Below, piece by piece: positions 23,586-34,955 of a stretch of 64,000 nt of DNA (position 1 is its first letter; each line of letters starts with the position of its first letter). Source of the stretch: Botryosphaeria dothidea (Eukaryota; Ascomycota; Dothideomycetes; Botryosphaeriales; Botryosphaeriaceae); NCBI GenBank assembly GCA_011503125.2, contig WWBZ02000001.1:5952001-6016000 (forward strand), written 5' to 3'. The notes beneath the pieces are model-generated. The model searched no databases and was not told where the DNA came from. It was given only the letters and a program-made list of their open reading frames with translations. The translations under genes were made by a program, and so were the position numbers.

Positions 23586-24960
23586 TGTTCTTGTTGAGTG
23601 GTGAAAGTGTCGGAGAAGTTGCGTGTCGGGGGGAGTAGTAGTGGCGGTAGTCGGCAACAGCGGGGTTGATGCAGCAGGTGTGACGAAAGAAGACGCGGGG
23701 CGACGGCGAGAACAAGACTTTACTGCTGGCGATCGGAGAACAGCGCCTTTTGTAGCAACGGCGACGACAGCAGCTTGGATGCTTGTAGGCAAGTGCCCCG
23801 CCGTCGTCGGACGAGAAACGAGTCGCAATAGCGCCGGCATACGGACGAACGACCGTGACGAGAGAACGAGGGCAGGGTCCCGCGACAGCACAGCCCCCGA
23901 GGAGATGATAACTAATCCGATGCCACGGCGTCGCGTCTTGCTGTTTTGGAATTCGATGGGCTATGGAACACCCAATGCTGCGCGAGGTGATTATGTGAAG
24001 GCGGGAGATCTGGGCTCATGGGGATTCGGATCTTTGCCTTTCCGTCGCCATCCGTGCGCCAGAAGCTCTGTCGCTGCGCTGGAGCTACGGCCGTGAGAGA
24101 GCCCGCAAGAGGCGCTCGCTCCAGCTCGCTTCACTCACCCATAAGCGATCGACAGCCCACTCCTAGTGATGTGCGCGATCGCATGTGACGCAGTCGCCGC
24201 CCCGGGCATCACACAGCCCACGCCGCCCATCCTTATCACCGCTCACCGAGTCGAGCAATTCATCGACGCACGCTACACAAGATTTGTGAGACCAATTTTT
24301 TTCCGTTCTTTACAGGATCGTATCTTTCAATCTAGAAAATCCAACAAACGAAACTCATCGCAAAAGAAAAAAAAAAAAAGCTAAAAACCGCTAATGCCGA
24401 TGCAATCTATGGACAGCTCAACATCCACCACCAGTGCCGTTGAGATGGCCCCGACAAGCCGCCAAGCAGCAATGTCGGGGGTTACCCATCTCTGCACTCG
24501 ACTCGACTCCTCCAACTCCAATCACTCTAAAAAGTAGTCTCTATTAAAATCCCGGGCGCGACCTGTGTGTGAATCCTCGGCCGGTAGTCCGTCGCCGCCC
24601 TCCTGGGCAACCAAGCAGACCTGGGTCGGGATAATATAGTCTAGTAACGATGCGCCTACTGGGAATTGGGTTGTCCATCCTGGAAGGTGGCCCTATGGAA
24701 AGCAAGTCCTTGGGAGTGGATCATCCTTGGGTACAAGTCCATGGTACGGTCCGGTGGCAATGTGGCCATATTCCTCTGGGCAGTAGGCTCATTCAATGAA
24801 AGCGCATGGCGAAGCCATGCTTCCTGGGAGTGTATCCGGAAATCCTAGGAAGAAATGGTGTTGACGAATGCTATTTTACCTTGTCAGACGTGAAATGAAT
24901 GGTGAAGAGGGATTGCAAAAGGGCTTACGAATGCATGAAGTATTGATGCGAATTGTTCAT
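23586..24960. other. Intergenic: peroxidase promoter side and 3' side of the C2H2 gene
   Basis: The first ~300 bases may be transcribed as the presequence-encoding leader of the peroxidase gene. A poly-A tract lies at about 24,366-24,379. The rest, up to the C2H2 stop codon, looks like 3' untranslated and spacer sequence. No gene recognised. Confidence 0.45.
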
Positions 24961-26957
24961 TCAGCCCATCTCGGTGAGCTGGGCCATGATCTTCTGAAGA
25001 GCGGTGGCATCATCAATGATCTGCTGGTGACCTTCGGCATCCTTGGGTTCATTGAGGCTGCGAAGGCGCTGCTGAAGAACAGCCATGCGCTCGGCCCAAG
25101 CCTGACGGAGACGCTCCTTCTCCTGATCCCGCTGACGGGCAGTGTTGGCCTGCTTGATTTGCGCAGCCGTCTTCTGGCGCTTGTCCGACTGCTCGGTGGC
25201 ACCAGTGGACTTGCGCTTACGGCTGGCAGGTCGCTTGGCAGACTGGGTGTGAGGAGAGCCAGGCTCGGCATGGGTAGCGGGGCTGGTGTAGTCATGCACA
25301 CGCTTCATGTGGTCGTACAGGTTGTAGCGACGGGGGAAACCATTACCGGGGATGGCGCGCTCGCAGTCAGGGTAGGCGCAAAGATGAGGCTTCGATCCAT
25401 GTCCGTGCATACCGTGTGCCTCGCGTTCGTGGCGGAGAAGGCAGGCAGTGGAAGAGAACTCGACGTTGACGCAGGCAGCGTTCTTGCAGCGGAAGGGCTT
25501 CAGGTGCGAATCGACGTACTTGTCGTAGTTGCACTTGAGCTTGGTAGCCCTGTGCTGGCAGTTGGCCTGACCCTCAAATGGGCAATGGTACATCTCATCG
25601 GCCTGGGGCTGCGCCTGGTAGAGAGGGTGAGTACGGGCCAACTTGACCTCTGCCTCCTCGCTGGACTTGCGAGCGTCATCTTGATCAATCTCCTCATCGT
25701 CATTGATGGCCTTCATGGCAGAGGGCTGAACAGTGGCGGACTCCATCATGCTTTCGGTACTGATGATTTCATCAGCAAGTAAAGTTTGAGGCCGGGTAAA
25801 GGGAACAAACGTAGTCATCGGGATGAAGCTCTGCTCTTCACCGTACTCCGAACCACCATGAAACATGGAGAACTGGGAAGTCATGACGGTAGAGGCCGGC
25901 GAAAGAACGTCAGAGGTCTCAAAGCGGGGCTTGGAGTCAGACTGCTGCAGGGTAGGACGATGCACATCTGCCGGAGCCGCAGTGGCGACAGGCTCAAAGG
26001 GAGACCGTACCCTCCTCTGCTCGTTCAGGTTCTGCGAGTTGCTGATCATGCTATCAATGCCGTACGCCGGGTACTGGGCAAAGTAGGGCTGGTTGACAGC
26101 ACGACTTGGGTAGCTGCTCTGGCGCGAGAGGAAGGTAGAAGGTGCATCAATAGAGCCTGACGCGAAAGGTGCACTGTAGCTCTGAGACTCGTTGCCCCAC
26201 TGGTTATGCATAGGTGCCCTAAAGGTGAAGTCGGTCGGCGATGCAACCTGTGCGTTGTTGAAATTAGTGAAGTCAGACATCTTGAAGTTGCTGTCTCCGT
26301 TATCCGATCCGGCGGTAGGAGGCAACATCATGTTGCCCATCTCGGACTGGGATCCGTGGAAAGTTCCATGGCTCTCAACACTAAGGGTCGGCGAGTAGAT
26401 GTGGGGTCCCACAAAAGGCTCCATAATCTGGCTCCTGGTATCCTGAGGTACTTGGTAGTTGTCGTTCTTCTTGACGCGTCTGCCAGTGTCAGGCTGGCTC
26501 ATGTAGGCGCTGTCATCCATAGACGACGAGATTGATGCTTCATCATCCTTGGGGAACTGAAGAAAGTTGCGGGCCATGTTGGTCAGGTCCTCCTGGCCAA
26601 AGGAAAACAGATCGCTTCCAGTGTAGGGGGTCCCTGACACTGATTGGGTCCAAAGAGCAACGTCCACTGGGGCAGTCAAAGAAAATTCTCCGGGCGCAGA
26701 GTCGCACTCAGAATATTCACTGGCAGGGGAATGTTAGTTTGCGCAAAAATAGAAAAATTAACGTGCGAGGTGTGGAAAAAGCAGAACGAAAATCAAAAAA
26801 ACAAGTTGCCATTGTTAGTACGCCGATTGCCGTAGGGACCTAGGTAGTGATTAGCATTGGCGGCGTTAAAGGGTAAGGGTGCTTAGAACAAACCAGTCGT
26901 TGAGCCAGATATCATGTAACAGATCCAGTCCAGGAGATTCTTCGGGAATGGCCACTA
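24961..26957 (-). CDS. C2H2 zinc-finger transcription factor, 5' end unresolved
   Basis: The main exon 26719-24961 encodes ~585 residues with no good internal ATG at its start. It is preceded by a consistent intron (26893-26720, CTAAC branch site). A short exon 26957-26894 encodes VAIPEESPGLDLLHDIWLND, and phases match (TG|T). The exon holding the initiator ATG was not identified with confidence; a 4-nt exon at 27001-26998 would close the frame but its splice signals are poor. The N-terminal ~370 residues are Ser/Gln/Pro-rich and disordered. A Cys/His region follows (MYHCPFEGQANCQ, then PFRCKNAACVNVEFSSTACL with LRHEREAH, then HLCAYPDCERAIPG with DHMKRVH). Next come a basic nuclear signal (KRPASRKRKS) and a C-terminal coiled-coil-like helix rich in Gln/Arg. 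Likely a nuclear DNA-binding regulator; targets unknown. Confidence 0.85.
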
Positions 26958-29900
26958 CTGTAAAAGAAAGTGATCCGGGGAAGGACGGGGGGTTAACGCA
27001 TCCGAGGATAGGGGTTTAGTCATGGGAACATGTCGACATATCCAGGCAAGGGCACTCCAGAAGGAAACATCCAGTCGCATTGGGCAAGAGCGTGATATTT
27101 CACATCACGTAAAACTTTGATTAGCACGCAACAAGTTAGTTTACACTCCAGCAATGTCGTAAAAATGGGTGTATGAGAAGGCAGCATCAGCCTGTCGGTA
27201 CGTACTAGTGAGGCCATGAGGCCTATCCAAACAATGTAGTCCTTGGCTGTCTCCTGTGGGGTGTGGCCTTGATGGGAAATTGAGAACTGAAAAGAAATCC
27301 GGGACATGGAACGACATCAGGTTGCATCCATCCATGATCCGTCTGCAGGCACAGAATTGTGTAATGACATCTCTGGGACAATTTCCCCATTTCAGATGTA
27401 ATTGTCGTCCGCGTCGAAGTAATCCGATGACCCCCGCAACCAGCAGGGACTGTCGATCGTTACCAGACTGGCCAGAACATTTGTCGATTTACGTCTACGA
27501 TCCGGGCAGAGTGATCCAAAGGCAGTATCCAGGTAATCCATTAAACAAAATCCGGCAGACGTGAAGTCGAACAGTGCCAGCGAACGAACATCATTTGTTC
27601 TTGTCGTGTAAGCTCAAAGAGCAGTGTCGAGAGTAAGGGGGCTTCCCCATCGCCTGTGCTGGCCTGATAGCCAGATGATGACGCGAATACGCTCTGACGT
27701 CATGCGACGAGTAAGCGAGCGAGAATACGATCCGGCAAAACAACCCTGGGCGGAAAATATCCTGATGGCCAAAGAAAATTCCAGTCCGGTGGATGAATTT
27801 CCATTTCCTGGGTGGCTCCTTCCATTGGGTGGTTCAAGTGGAACTTCCTGTGGCTGGCTATACAAACCTTTTCATGGCAAAAATGACAAATGACAACTAG
27901 AACATTATTTCGTACAGTGCGGTGCGATTCCATGAATGGAAAAAAACAAAGTGCTGGGAAAGGGACCGGCTGGGAAGTACCTGGTGTGGGCTCCTCGTTC
28001 GCGGCTGCGATTTTGCATTATGAGAGAAAAGCAGGCGATGGCACTCGCTGCTCAGTCCAATCTTTCTTTCTTTTGTGATGATCTTGTTTTTTCTTGCTCC
28101 TGAGTGGGCGATAGTGAGGATTGTGCAGTGCTTGTGGCAGCAGCGCGCAAAAGCGTGTTTTGGGTGAGAAGAGTGAGAAGAAGTGAGGAGGAAATCAGAT
28201 GAACGAGGAGCGGGGCGCGGTCGGTAAAAAAGGCGCAGCGAGCAGGCTGGGAGCTGGGACGCACTGGTGCGCTGGTCATGCGGTGGTGGGGCCAACGTGT
28301 ACGCGGCAAGGATGGTGCAGCAGGCAAAGCAACCAGATTGGCTGAGGGAGGCGCCGCAGTTAAAAAGAACAAGCGCCTGGTCGAGCAGCGGGAGGGCGCG
28401 GGTCGGTGAGAGATTAGCGTGCGCCGCCATGTGCGCCAGGATTGCGCCTGTCACACTGCCCTCGTTTACGGCCAATTGACGTGTCCAAGCGCCAAAAAGC
28501 AATCCGACGTCAACCTCCTGCCGCGCCCTCGGCACAAACCCCTTCGACTCGTTTCCAGCGCTCCTCACAGCTGCGCGCATCCCGGTTTGATCTCCGGCGC
28601 GCTCATCCCGCGGCCACTTGCGTCTCAGCACGCGCAACGCACGGCCAGCGCAATTCTCATCCTTGCCGTGCGGCATTTGCGAGTCCCTGCGGCGATCGAG
28701 CCGTTTAGATTAGTCCTCCAGGGCTTCGTCCGTAACCTTTGCTGAAAACTCTCGCAACGCGTATTGCACTGTATGGAAATACCCTGCTGGAAGGGGAGTG
28801 GATCGCCATGCGAAGCTCCAGCAGAGTCGGCAGATCTCCTCGCCAGCCGGAGCCTGGTGCCTGTAGGACCCTACCGTTGCGGGCGGGCGGGCTGAGACGA
28901 GCCTCGCAGCTTATGTCCCGCCGGCTAGTCAACCATGCCTTCACAGTTACACGACGTAATTGCGCCCAACACCGGTGAGTCTGGCGCTGGCCACTTCACC
29001 GGTCATCACGAGAGCCTTGTTTTGGCTAGCAGGAGGTTCGACGAAGTGGTTTGATGTTGAGGGGAGAAGACTCAGAGCCGTGGACGTAATAGCGTGTGGC
29101 CGGCAAGGAACGTATCCGCGGAAGCCGGACGACCAGGGTTGGAGAGCCGAACTGCCTACTGCCAGGTTTTTTACTTCTTTCTGACAAGCTTCGAAAGGCT
29201 GGCGGTTGGAACAGTTCCCAGTGTGAGCTAAGCAGTAAAGTTGACGACAAGACGGAATGAGAGGGGAGAGGGGAGCGAGCACGGGGAATTGAGGCTATGA
29301 AGGATCCGCGGGTGATTTGTCGCACTATCGGCTTGGTGTTGATCTCCATGAGGGACGGAAGGGCAATCTCAGCGCTCTGTATGGCGGGACGCTAAGGCAT
29401 CGGAGGGCGGCTGATGAGCCGTAAGGTTTCTGGAAGCGTTCCTGACGGAGCCACGACGGCTTCTCTGCACGCGCGTGCAGCCACAGGCGGCGCCGTTGAT
29501 CATAGCCGCATCGCGCAATGCCGCAGGGCTGGCCGTGACAAAACAGCCAGCCATTTCCATACGGGGTCAGTTCGATTCGCACATCACCGACAGAGGGGGG
29601 CCATAGTTTGGTTCATCGACATCGTATCCTTCGATCTACAGGAGACCGACGAGGATAATCCTGCTGCACTGAATCAGTTTCATGAGAAATAGTGAAGGCT
29701 CCGTCCTTGCTGTGGCCGAGTCATCGTCGAGGTGGTTGTGCGAAGAGGGAAGTGAGCAGCGAGAGCGGGAAATTGCCAAGGCTCCGGACGCTTCTCCGTC
29801 GCCGACGACTCGGAGGCCGCCGTCACTGATGCCCAACGTCACAGGGTTTTTCGTCGGCGGTGGTCGCGGACGTAGGGGCCCCAACTCTGTATTTCTTTGG

Positions 29901-30357
29901 TACTTAGCCGAGGCCGGTGGGAGCCCCGAAGATTTCTTTGCCCCGCCGCTGTCCACCATGAGGGACGGGCGCATTGCGGCAAGCCGAGTCTTCATCAAAG
30001 GGAGGCACGCACGCAATGCTGTTGATGAGTTGGCACTGCTGCTCCGGGCCATCGCATCTCCTGCAGCGATCGGCACGCAACCTCGGAACAGATCGAGCGA
30101 CGGTGCAGCTCTGGGGGTGGAGAAAAGGAGAGGCCGCTGAGAGAAAGGAGCGCGCTGCGAGAGTGGGCCTTTGGCGGAGTCCGTTCCTCCGTCGCTCGCT
30201 GCCTCGTTCCTCGCACAGGGCTGCCAAGGCCGCGGCACAAAAAAAACACGTGAGGCCGGGGCCAAGCCTGCGCTACGCAGCTCCCCGGATCGGATCCGCG
30301 AAGTGGACAGACATCAGCTCTACTCCCGGCCCTCCCAGCTGCAGACCACCGCCCGCC
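26958..30357. other. Long intergenic region, probably regulatory/leader of the C2H2 gene plus USE1 promoter
   Basis: About 3.4 kb without a recognisable coding gene. On the minus strand near 28,160-28,190 a CT-rich tract (TTCTTCTCACTCTTCTCACC) lies ~150 bases downstream of a CCAAT box (28,337-28,341). This is the usual look of a fungal transcription start, and would give the C2H2 gene a leader of over 1 kb. The part from 29,700 to 30,357 should hold the USE1 promoter. Open frames here are short or low in domain content. Confidence 0.4.
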
Positions 30358-31312
30358 ATGGCAAGGACAGAGGCCCTCCCCGCGCACCAGCCAGACCCCA
30401 CCCTGATCAGCCTCACGCGCCTGTTGGACCGTCTGCAGCGCGCCCTCCTTTCGCCTGATGCCGACCCGAAGCTGCGAACGTCCAGCTTCGAGCGTACCAA
30501 AGTCGGCGCTGTAGGTAATCTTGCTGTGCCATGAAGCCCCGCCGCAATGATATTGAGTGTCTCTGCAGAACCTTGAATATGCCCGCTCGCTGTTGCTGCG
30601 CCTCGAACATGACACCGCTGCCATCAAGATCCAGTCGCGCAAGCAGGCCCAGCAGGCCGACCTGCAAGCAAAGCGTGACCTCATCAAGCAGCTGAACCAA
30701 CGCCTGTACGAGCTCAACCAGCTCGACGAAGATGATGACGGTGCCGAGGACACGTCCGACGACGATGAAGACGACGTCCCGAGCTATGCTCCCGCTCAAC
30801 GCGACACCTCGGACGGCTTAGACGTGCAGCACAATCCTGGGAACCAGGCCATGCAGGATATGGCCGAAAACATACTTCGTTCCCGTCGCCCGCAAGCAGA
30901 AACCAAGCGCGACGAATCAACCGCCGCGGCGACAGGCTCGTCGCTGTTCTCTGGCTCCAAAAATCCGGCTGCCGATCCCAACCTTCAGAAGTCCGAGAAG
31001 CTCATGTCGCACAATCGCGCCGAACAAGAGACTCTGACGGGTTCGCTGTTGGAAATGGCACAGCTGTTGAAGCAGCAGACAACGGCGTTCGGAAGCTCAC
31101 TGGAGGCCGAGAAGGACATATTGGACCGAGCAGGCAAGGGTCTGGATACCAGTGCGCAGGGGATGGAGGCAGCAGGACAGAGGATGGGCACGTTGAGGCG
31201 AATGACTGAAGGCAAGGGCTGGTGGGACAGGGTGAAACTCTATGGCATAATTGGAGCGTTATGGGTGGCTTGCTTCCTCATCATGTTCATTATGCCGAAG
31301 CTGAGATTCTAA
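30358..31312 (+). CDS. USE1: ER SNARE Use1-like protein
   Basis: Exons 30358-30510 and 30569-31312 with a 58-nt phase-0 intron; 298 aa. The join gives VGA|NLEYARSLLLRLEHD, conserved in fungal Use1-like proteins. The N-terminal ~120 residues are helical, with an acidic patch (LDEDDDGAEDTSDDDEDD). A SNARE-like heptad region follows from about residue 190 to 255 (EKLMSHNRAEQETLTGSLLE). The C-terminus is a tail anchor (GIIGALWVACFLIMFIMP) ending KLRF. Use1 is the SNARE of the ER membrane that receives COPI vesicles returning from the Golgi, with Sec20, Ufe1 and Sec22. It is tail to tail with SEC28, a COPI subunit gene, 377 bases apart. Confidence 0.88.
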
Positions 31313-31689
31313 GGCCCAGTTTAACGCGATGGAACAGAGGACGGAGGGGAAAGCAATCATCCCCCTTGTGCCATATTAATAGCTAAGGGATCGCTAGAAT
31401 CCTTTGGGACGAAGCGACGGTCTCTGCAAAAGCAACTTTTAGTGGAAGAAACAATGAGAAATGATAATTACAGTAGCCCGCAGCCGAGGGGCGTTTCAAT
31501 TTTGGCGGATATGTCCTATTCTATCATGCACGAGCCGTCCGTGTCAGACTTTCGCGAAGTCTCTTCGCGTATCTTGAACCCCCGCCCTAAGGGAAGGTCC
31601 CGCGTCCCCTTATCTTTTATCACATTGAGGCTTATTGGCTTCGTATTCGGATTATCGTTCTATTTCCTCCTCTGCGCCAACTATAACGC
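31313..31689. other. Shared 3' spacer between USE1 and SEC28
   Basis: 377 bases between two convergent stop codons. It is AT-rich with no coding content seen; it should hold both poly-A sites. Confidence 0.6.
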
Positions 31690-32770
31690 TCAAGCCTCGA
31701 ACTTGGGCGTGTACTTGGCCTGCGCAGCCTCGAAAGCATCCTTCTTCGCCGTCGCCTCGATAAGGAAAGGGTGCTTGGGGTCCACCTGCTCGAGCGTCTT
31801 CTTCAGCTCCGTGGTGTCCTTGCCCAATATCGTGTTCAGGACGATGGTGTTCGACAGGACATCCGGGCTGTTGGGGTCGAGGGCGATGGCCTGCTGCAAC
31901 GCGGCTTCGGCTTCGGGGTAACGTCCGAGATGCAGCTCGGAGACGGCCTGGCCGACGAGCGACTGCACGGCCTGGGAGGCGGGTGCCTGGGCGAGTTCCT
32001 CAAACACGTAGAACGCCTGCTGGTACTTTTCTCCGCCCTAAATTTCATCCGTCAGCACTACCAAGGAATGTGACGGTGTATCCTTTCTCGCAACGTACCT
32101 CCCTCAGGCCAACCCACGACTCGGCAATGTTGACGAGCAAGCTATCCTGAGCCCACTTCCGTGCCTGCTGTGCCTCCTTCGCGGCCAGATCCGCACGGTT
32201 CTGCTGCAGATGTATCTGAATGATCAACGCGACCCTGTTCACCCGTATCAGCACACTCAGCCCCAATTCCGCAGAAAGGCGTGAAAACCTACGCATCCAG
32301 TGACCCCTGATGCTTCGCCAGCAGCGCGAGCGCCTCCTCCGTCAGTCCCGCATTGGCCAGCACGCTCCCCGCCAGGAGCTGCACGCTCAGATTGTCGCCC
32401 GCGCTGGCCGCCAGCTCCTGCGCCTTGGCGATGGCCTTGTCCGCGCTCTCGGGGCTCTTCAGGTAGGTCGCCAGCGCCGCGGCGGCCTGGAGGTCGGGGA
32501 CGCCCGATTCACCGGACGTCTCGGCGATGACATCATCGTACTGGCCGAGGGCGAGGCGGGCGCGGAGCTTCAGCACGCGGGTGGGCAGCGCGTTGGAGGC
32601 GGAGAAGGAGGACGTGTCGAAGTCGACGACTTGCTGGTACTGGCCTTGGTGGAAGGCGTTGTGGATGTTGACGAGCTCTGGTTTGCCACATGACTGTAAG
32701 CGGGTGCGCGACAGGCTTGTGGAACGGGGCGGGGGAGTTTCGCACCTCCTTCTGCGGAGTAGGGATCCAT
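31690..32770 (-). CDS. SEC28: Coatomer subunit epsilon (COPI)
   Basis: Four exons on the minus strand: 32770-32746, 32677-32294, with its last base at 32293, 32234-32099, and 32037-31690. Introns are 68, 58 and 61 nt; all phases close to 297 aa, the usual epsilon-COP length. It opens MDPYSAEGELVNIHNAFHQG, then a series of TPR-like helical hairpins (LKLRARLALGQYDDVIAETS, LLAGSVLANAGLTEEALALL, AVALIIQIHLQQNRADLAAK). It ends with the conserved QVDPKHPFLIEATAKKDAFE block. Epsilon-COP stabilises alpha-COP in the outer coat of COPI vesicles for Golgi-to-ER retrieval. Start chosen because the short first exon gives the family N-terminus. Confidence 0.92.
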
Positions 32771-34006
32771 CTTGCGCGGTGGTTCGGGGGTACGGGCGTG
32801 GAGTGCGGGAGGTCTACGGCGGCGGGGCTCGGTGGGGGTCCCGGGGTATCAATCGGGGTGCCGCAGCTAGCGGGCGTACAAGGGGTATCGTCAAGAAGGC
32901 TTTGCGGCAACAATTGCCTGGGAGTTGGGGATGCGGCTGTCGTAATGGGTGTTGACAAGTTGTACGGATCTACGGCGGACTTTACAGACCACCTTGCAAT
33001 GCCCGCTCGCGGTTGCGTCCCGGCCCTTCTCTCGCACCCACCAATTCGGTGTCCGAGTTTGTCTCACTCTACCAAAATTCCAACCGCCATCACCCATGAA
33101 TACTAACCCAGAGGCTTGGATGTGGGCAGCAATCAGGTTCTCGTAGCCCCTGTCGTCCCAGAGATCTGTATACTTCCTTAGCCAAACGTCATTAGCGACA
33201 TCATTTATTTCACCCCTCTACAGGCTTCAACCTGCATTTCAGAGACCAGTCGAGACTCTTTGTCAAGCTCCTGTCCGAGCCGCACCTGACTCCTCTGTCC
33301 ATGCGGTCAAGCATCCGTCGAGAAGTACTAGATATGCCAGGCAGAATGATGATTCCAAGCCCCCAACAGCTCTCGATTAACGGCGAGTTCTCATACTCTG
33401 CAATGCCCACTACTGTATCCGCAGACACAGACGACAACCAATGAATGTCGCTATATTTCTTTATCTAAAAATAATAATGGAGGGGGTGTTGCTGTATAGA
33501 AGTTGGGTGTCGCAGGACGGCGTCGCGTTGGCGGTTACCCTATCTCGGCGCGACAACTCAAGCGACAATGATGCTCTTGCTACTCCAGCCGCTGCTGCAG
33601 TTGCATAAAATCTGCCGAAGCTGCTTGATACATTGGTGAGCCATCTTCAGGTGCTGATCAGGCATCGATCTTGCACAGTTGGTATGCCGAGTGTGCTTCA
33701 GATATCGGCCTCTCACGTGAAATGACGAATTCAAGCTTTATTGCCACCTCGTCCCAACGTCTTACAACTCAAAAACCTTGATTCTTCACGTCAGTGCTCT
33801 CCAGAGTTCCGCATTTCGTTAAACAACCCTTCGATTTGACGTCTCGCATGAAGTTCTCAAGATATGGATAACGAGGCTGAAAAGATTCACTCATCATTCG
33901 TCTTGTTGCGGCCTTTGAGTGCGCCAACTACAGGCGCACTAAAGTCTCATGTTCTCGTCACTCCTTATTTCCGACGCTAAATAAAGCTACTCTCCCACCG
34001 TGAGCT
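32771..34006. other. Intergenic with two orphan coding-looking stretches
   Basis: No complete gene. On the minus strand about 33,190-33,110 a stretch reads NDVWLRKYTDLWDDRGYENL and is followed by a GTTAGT donor-like sequence. On the plus strand 33,226-33,443 a frame preceded by CTACAG reads FNLHFRDQSRLFVKLLSEPH and ends at TGA. Both look more protein-like than their surroundings, but neither can be joined to a start or a known family. They may be gene remnants or chance. The remainder, 33,450-34,006, holds nothing I recognise. Confidence 0.3.
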
Positions 34007-34955
34007 TCACAACCAAGGGAGCCTAAGGACCCGAGGATGCAGACGGATGTACCATAAACCCATTGCCACCATAGGAACAGCAGAGTATGACAGCCATCGT
34101 TTGAGCAGCCCCAGAAGTGCGCGGCTCATGAATGCCTGCGCGACACTCTCGAAATTATCAGGCCCATTCTTCTCTCCCTTCGGCATCGGCTCATCCGGAA
34201 TGGGCTTCCCCAAGAACGGGCACAGCTTCTCCCAAGTGATGCCCTCCTCCAGCTTCAAATACAGCAATTGTTCTGCTGGAACGATGGCCTTAACACGCTT
34301 GACATGATCGAGATAGAATTGCTTGGTGCGCTCGTCATCCGGGTAGCCGCACAGATCTGTCTTCATCTTGTAATTCATCAACCAGAGCGGTCGGACACCT
34401 CTCCTCTCAAACCAGCTCAAGATCTGCATCGGCGTGGAGAGAGCGGAGGCGAAGACAGTCTTGTGCATTGATCTGACCCAAGCGTCAGGGTTGCGGTCCG
34501 TGAGGACAAATTTGGCGTCTGGGTACGCAGCGTACAACTCTTCGACGAAGAAGGCGGACTGGATGTCGCATACAGCCTTTCCTCAGAAAGTGTGTTAGCT
34601 CCTCTTATCTTTCTTCCACATTTTCATTTTTCATTTTCCGGACTTACGTCGTAGTCGCCGTACCACCTGTCAAATTCTTCCCTGCCGAATGGCTTCCCGT
34701 CCTCAAACTTGCCCCTGAAGGCCTCGTAGAGCAACTGCATGTCACGCGCTCCGTTCTGCAGAGTTTCAATCATGTGGTACGTTCTGTATCCGAGGGCATT
34801 GAGAGCCCAATATAACCCCATGGTTCCCGTCCTATTCTTGGATTAGTCCCACTCCTCATCAATCCTCCGGGGACCACGAACCTGCACAGGCCCAGACCAA
34901 TAACCTGCATCGGCTTGGTGCGCCTGTTCTTCTCCTTATCGACGAGACGAGACAT
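34007..34955 (-). CDS. P-loop sulfotransferase-family protein with C-terminal membrane helix
   Basis: Three exons on the minus strand: 34955-34882, 34831-34648, 34576-34007; introns 50 and 71 nt; 275 aa. It opens with a nucleotide-binding loop (GLGLCRTGTMGLYWALNALG, residues 20-39). Next come HMIETLQNGARDMQLLYEAF and the FVLTDRNPDAWVRSMHKTVF segment (strand plus Arg/Ser), the arrangement of the fungal sulfotransferase family Sulfotransfer_4. Homologues of this type are common in fungi and their substrates are mostly unknown. A hydrophobic C-terminal segment (YSAVPMVAMGLWYI) suggests membrane association. A TATA box lies 183 bases upstream. Activity with PAPS is inferred, not shown. Confidence 0.85.

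Noticed and set aside
27897..28676. A 259-codon minus-strand frame between the C2H2 gene and USE1
   Set aside because: It starts without domain content, and overlaps what looks like promoter and leader sequence (CCAAT, CT-rich tract) of the C2H2 gene.
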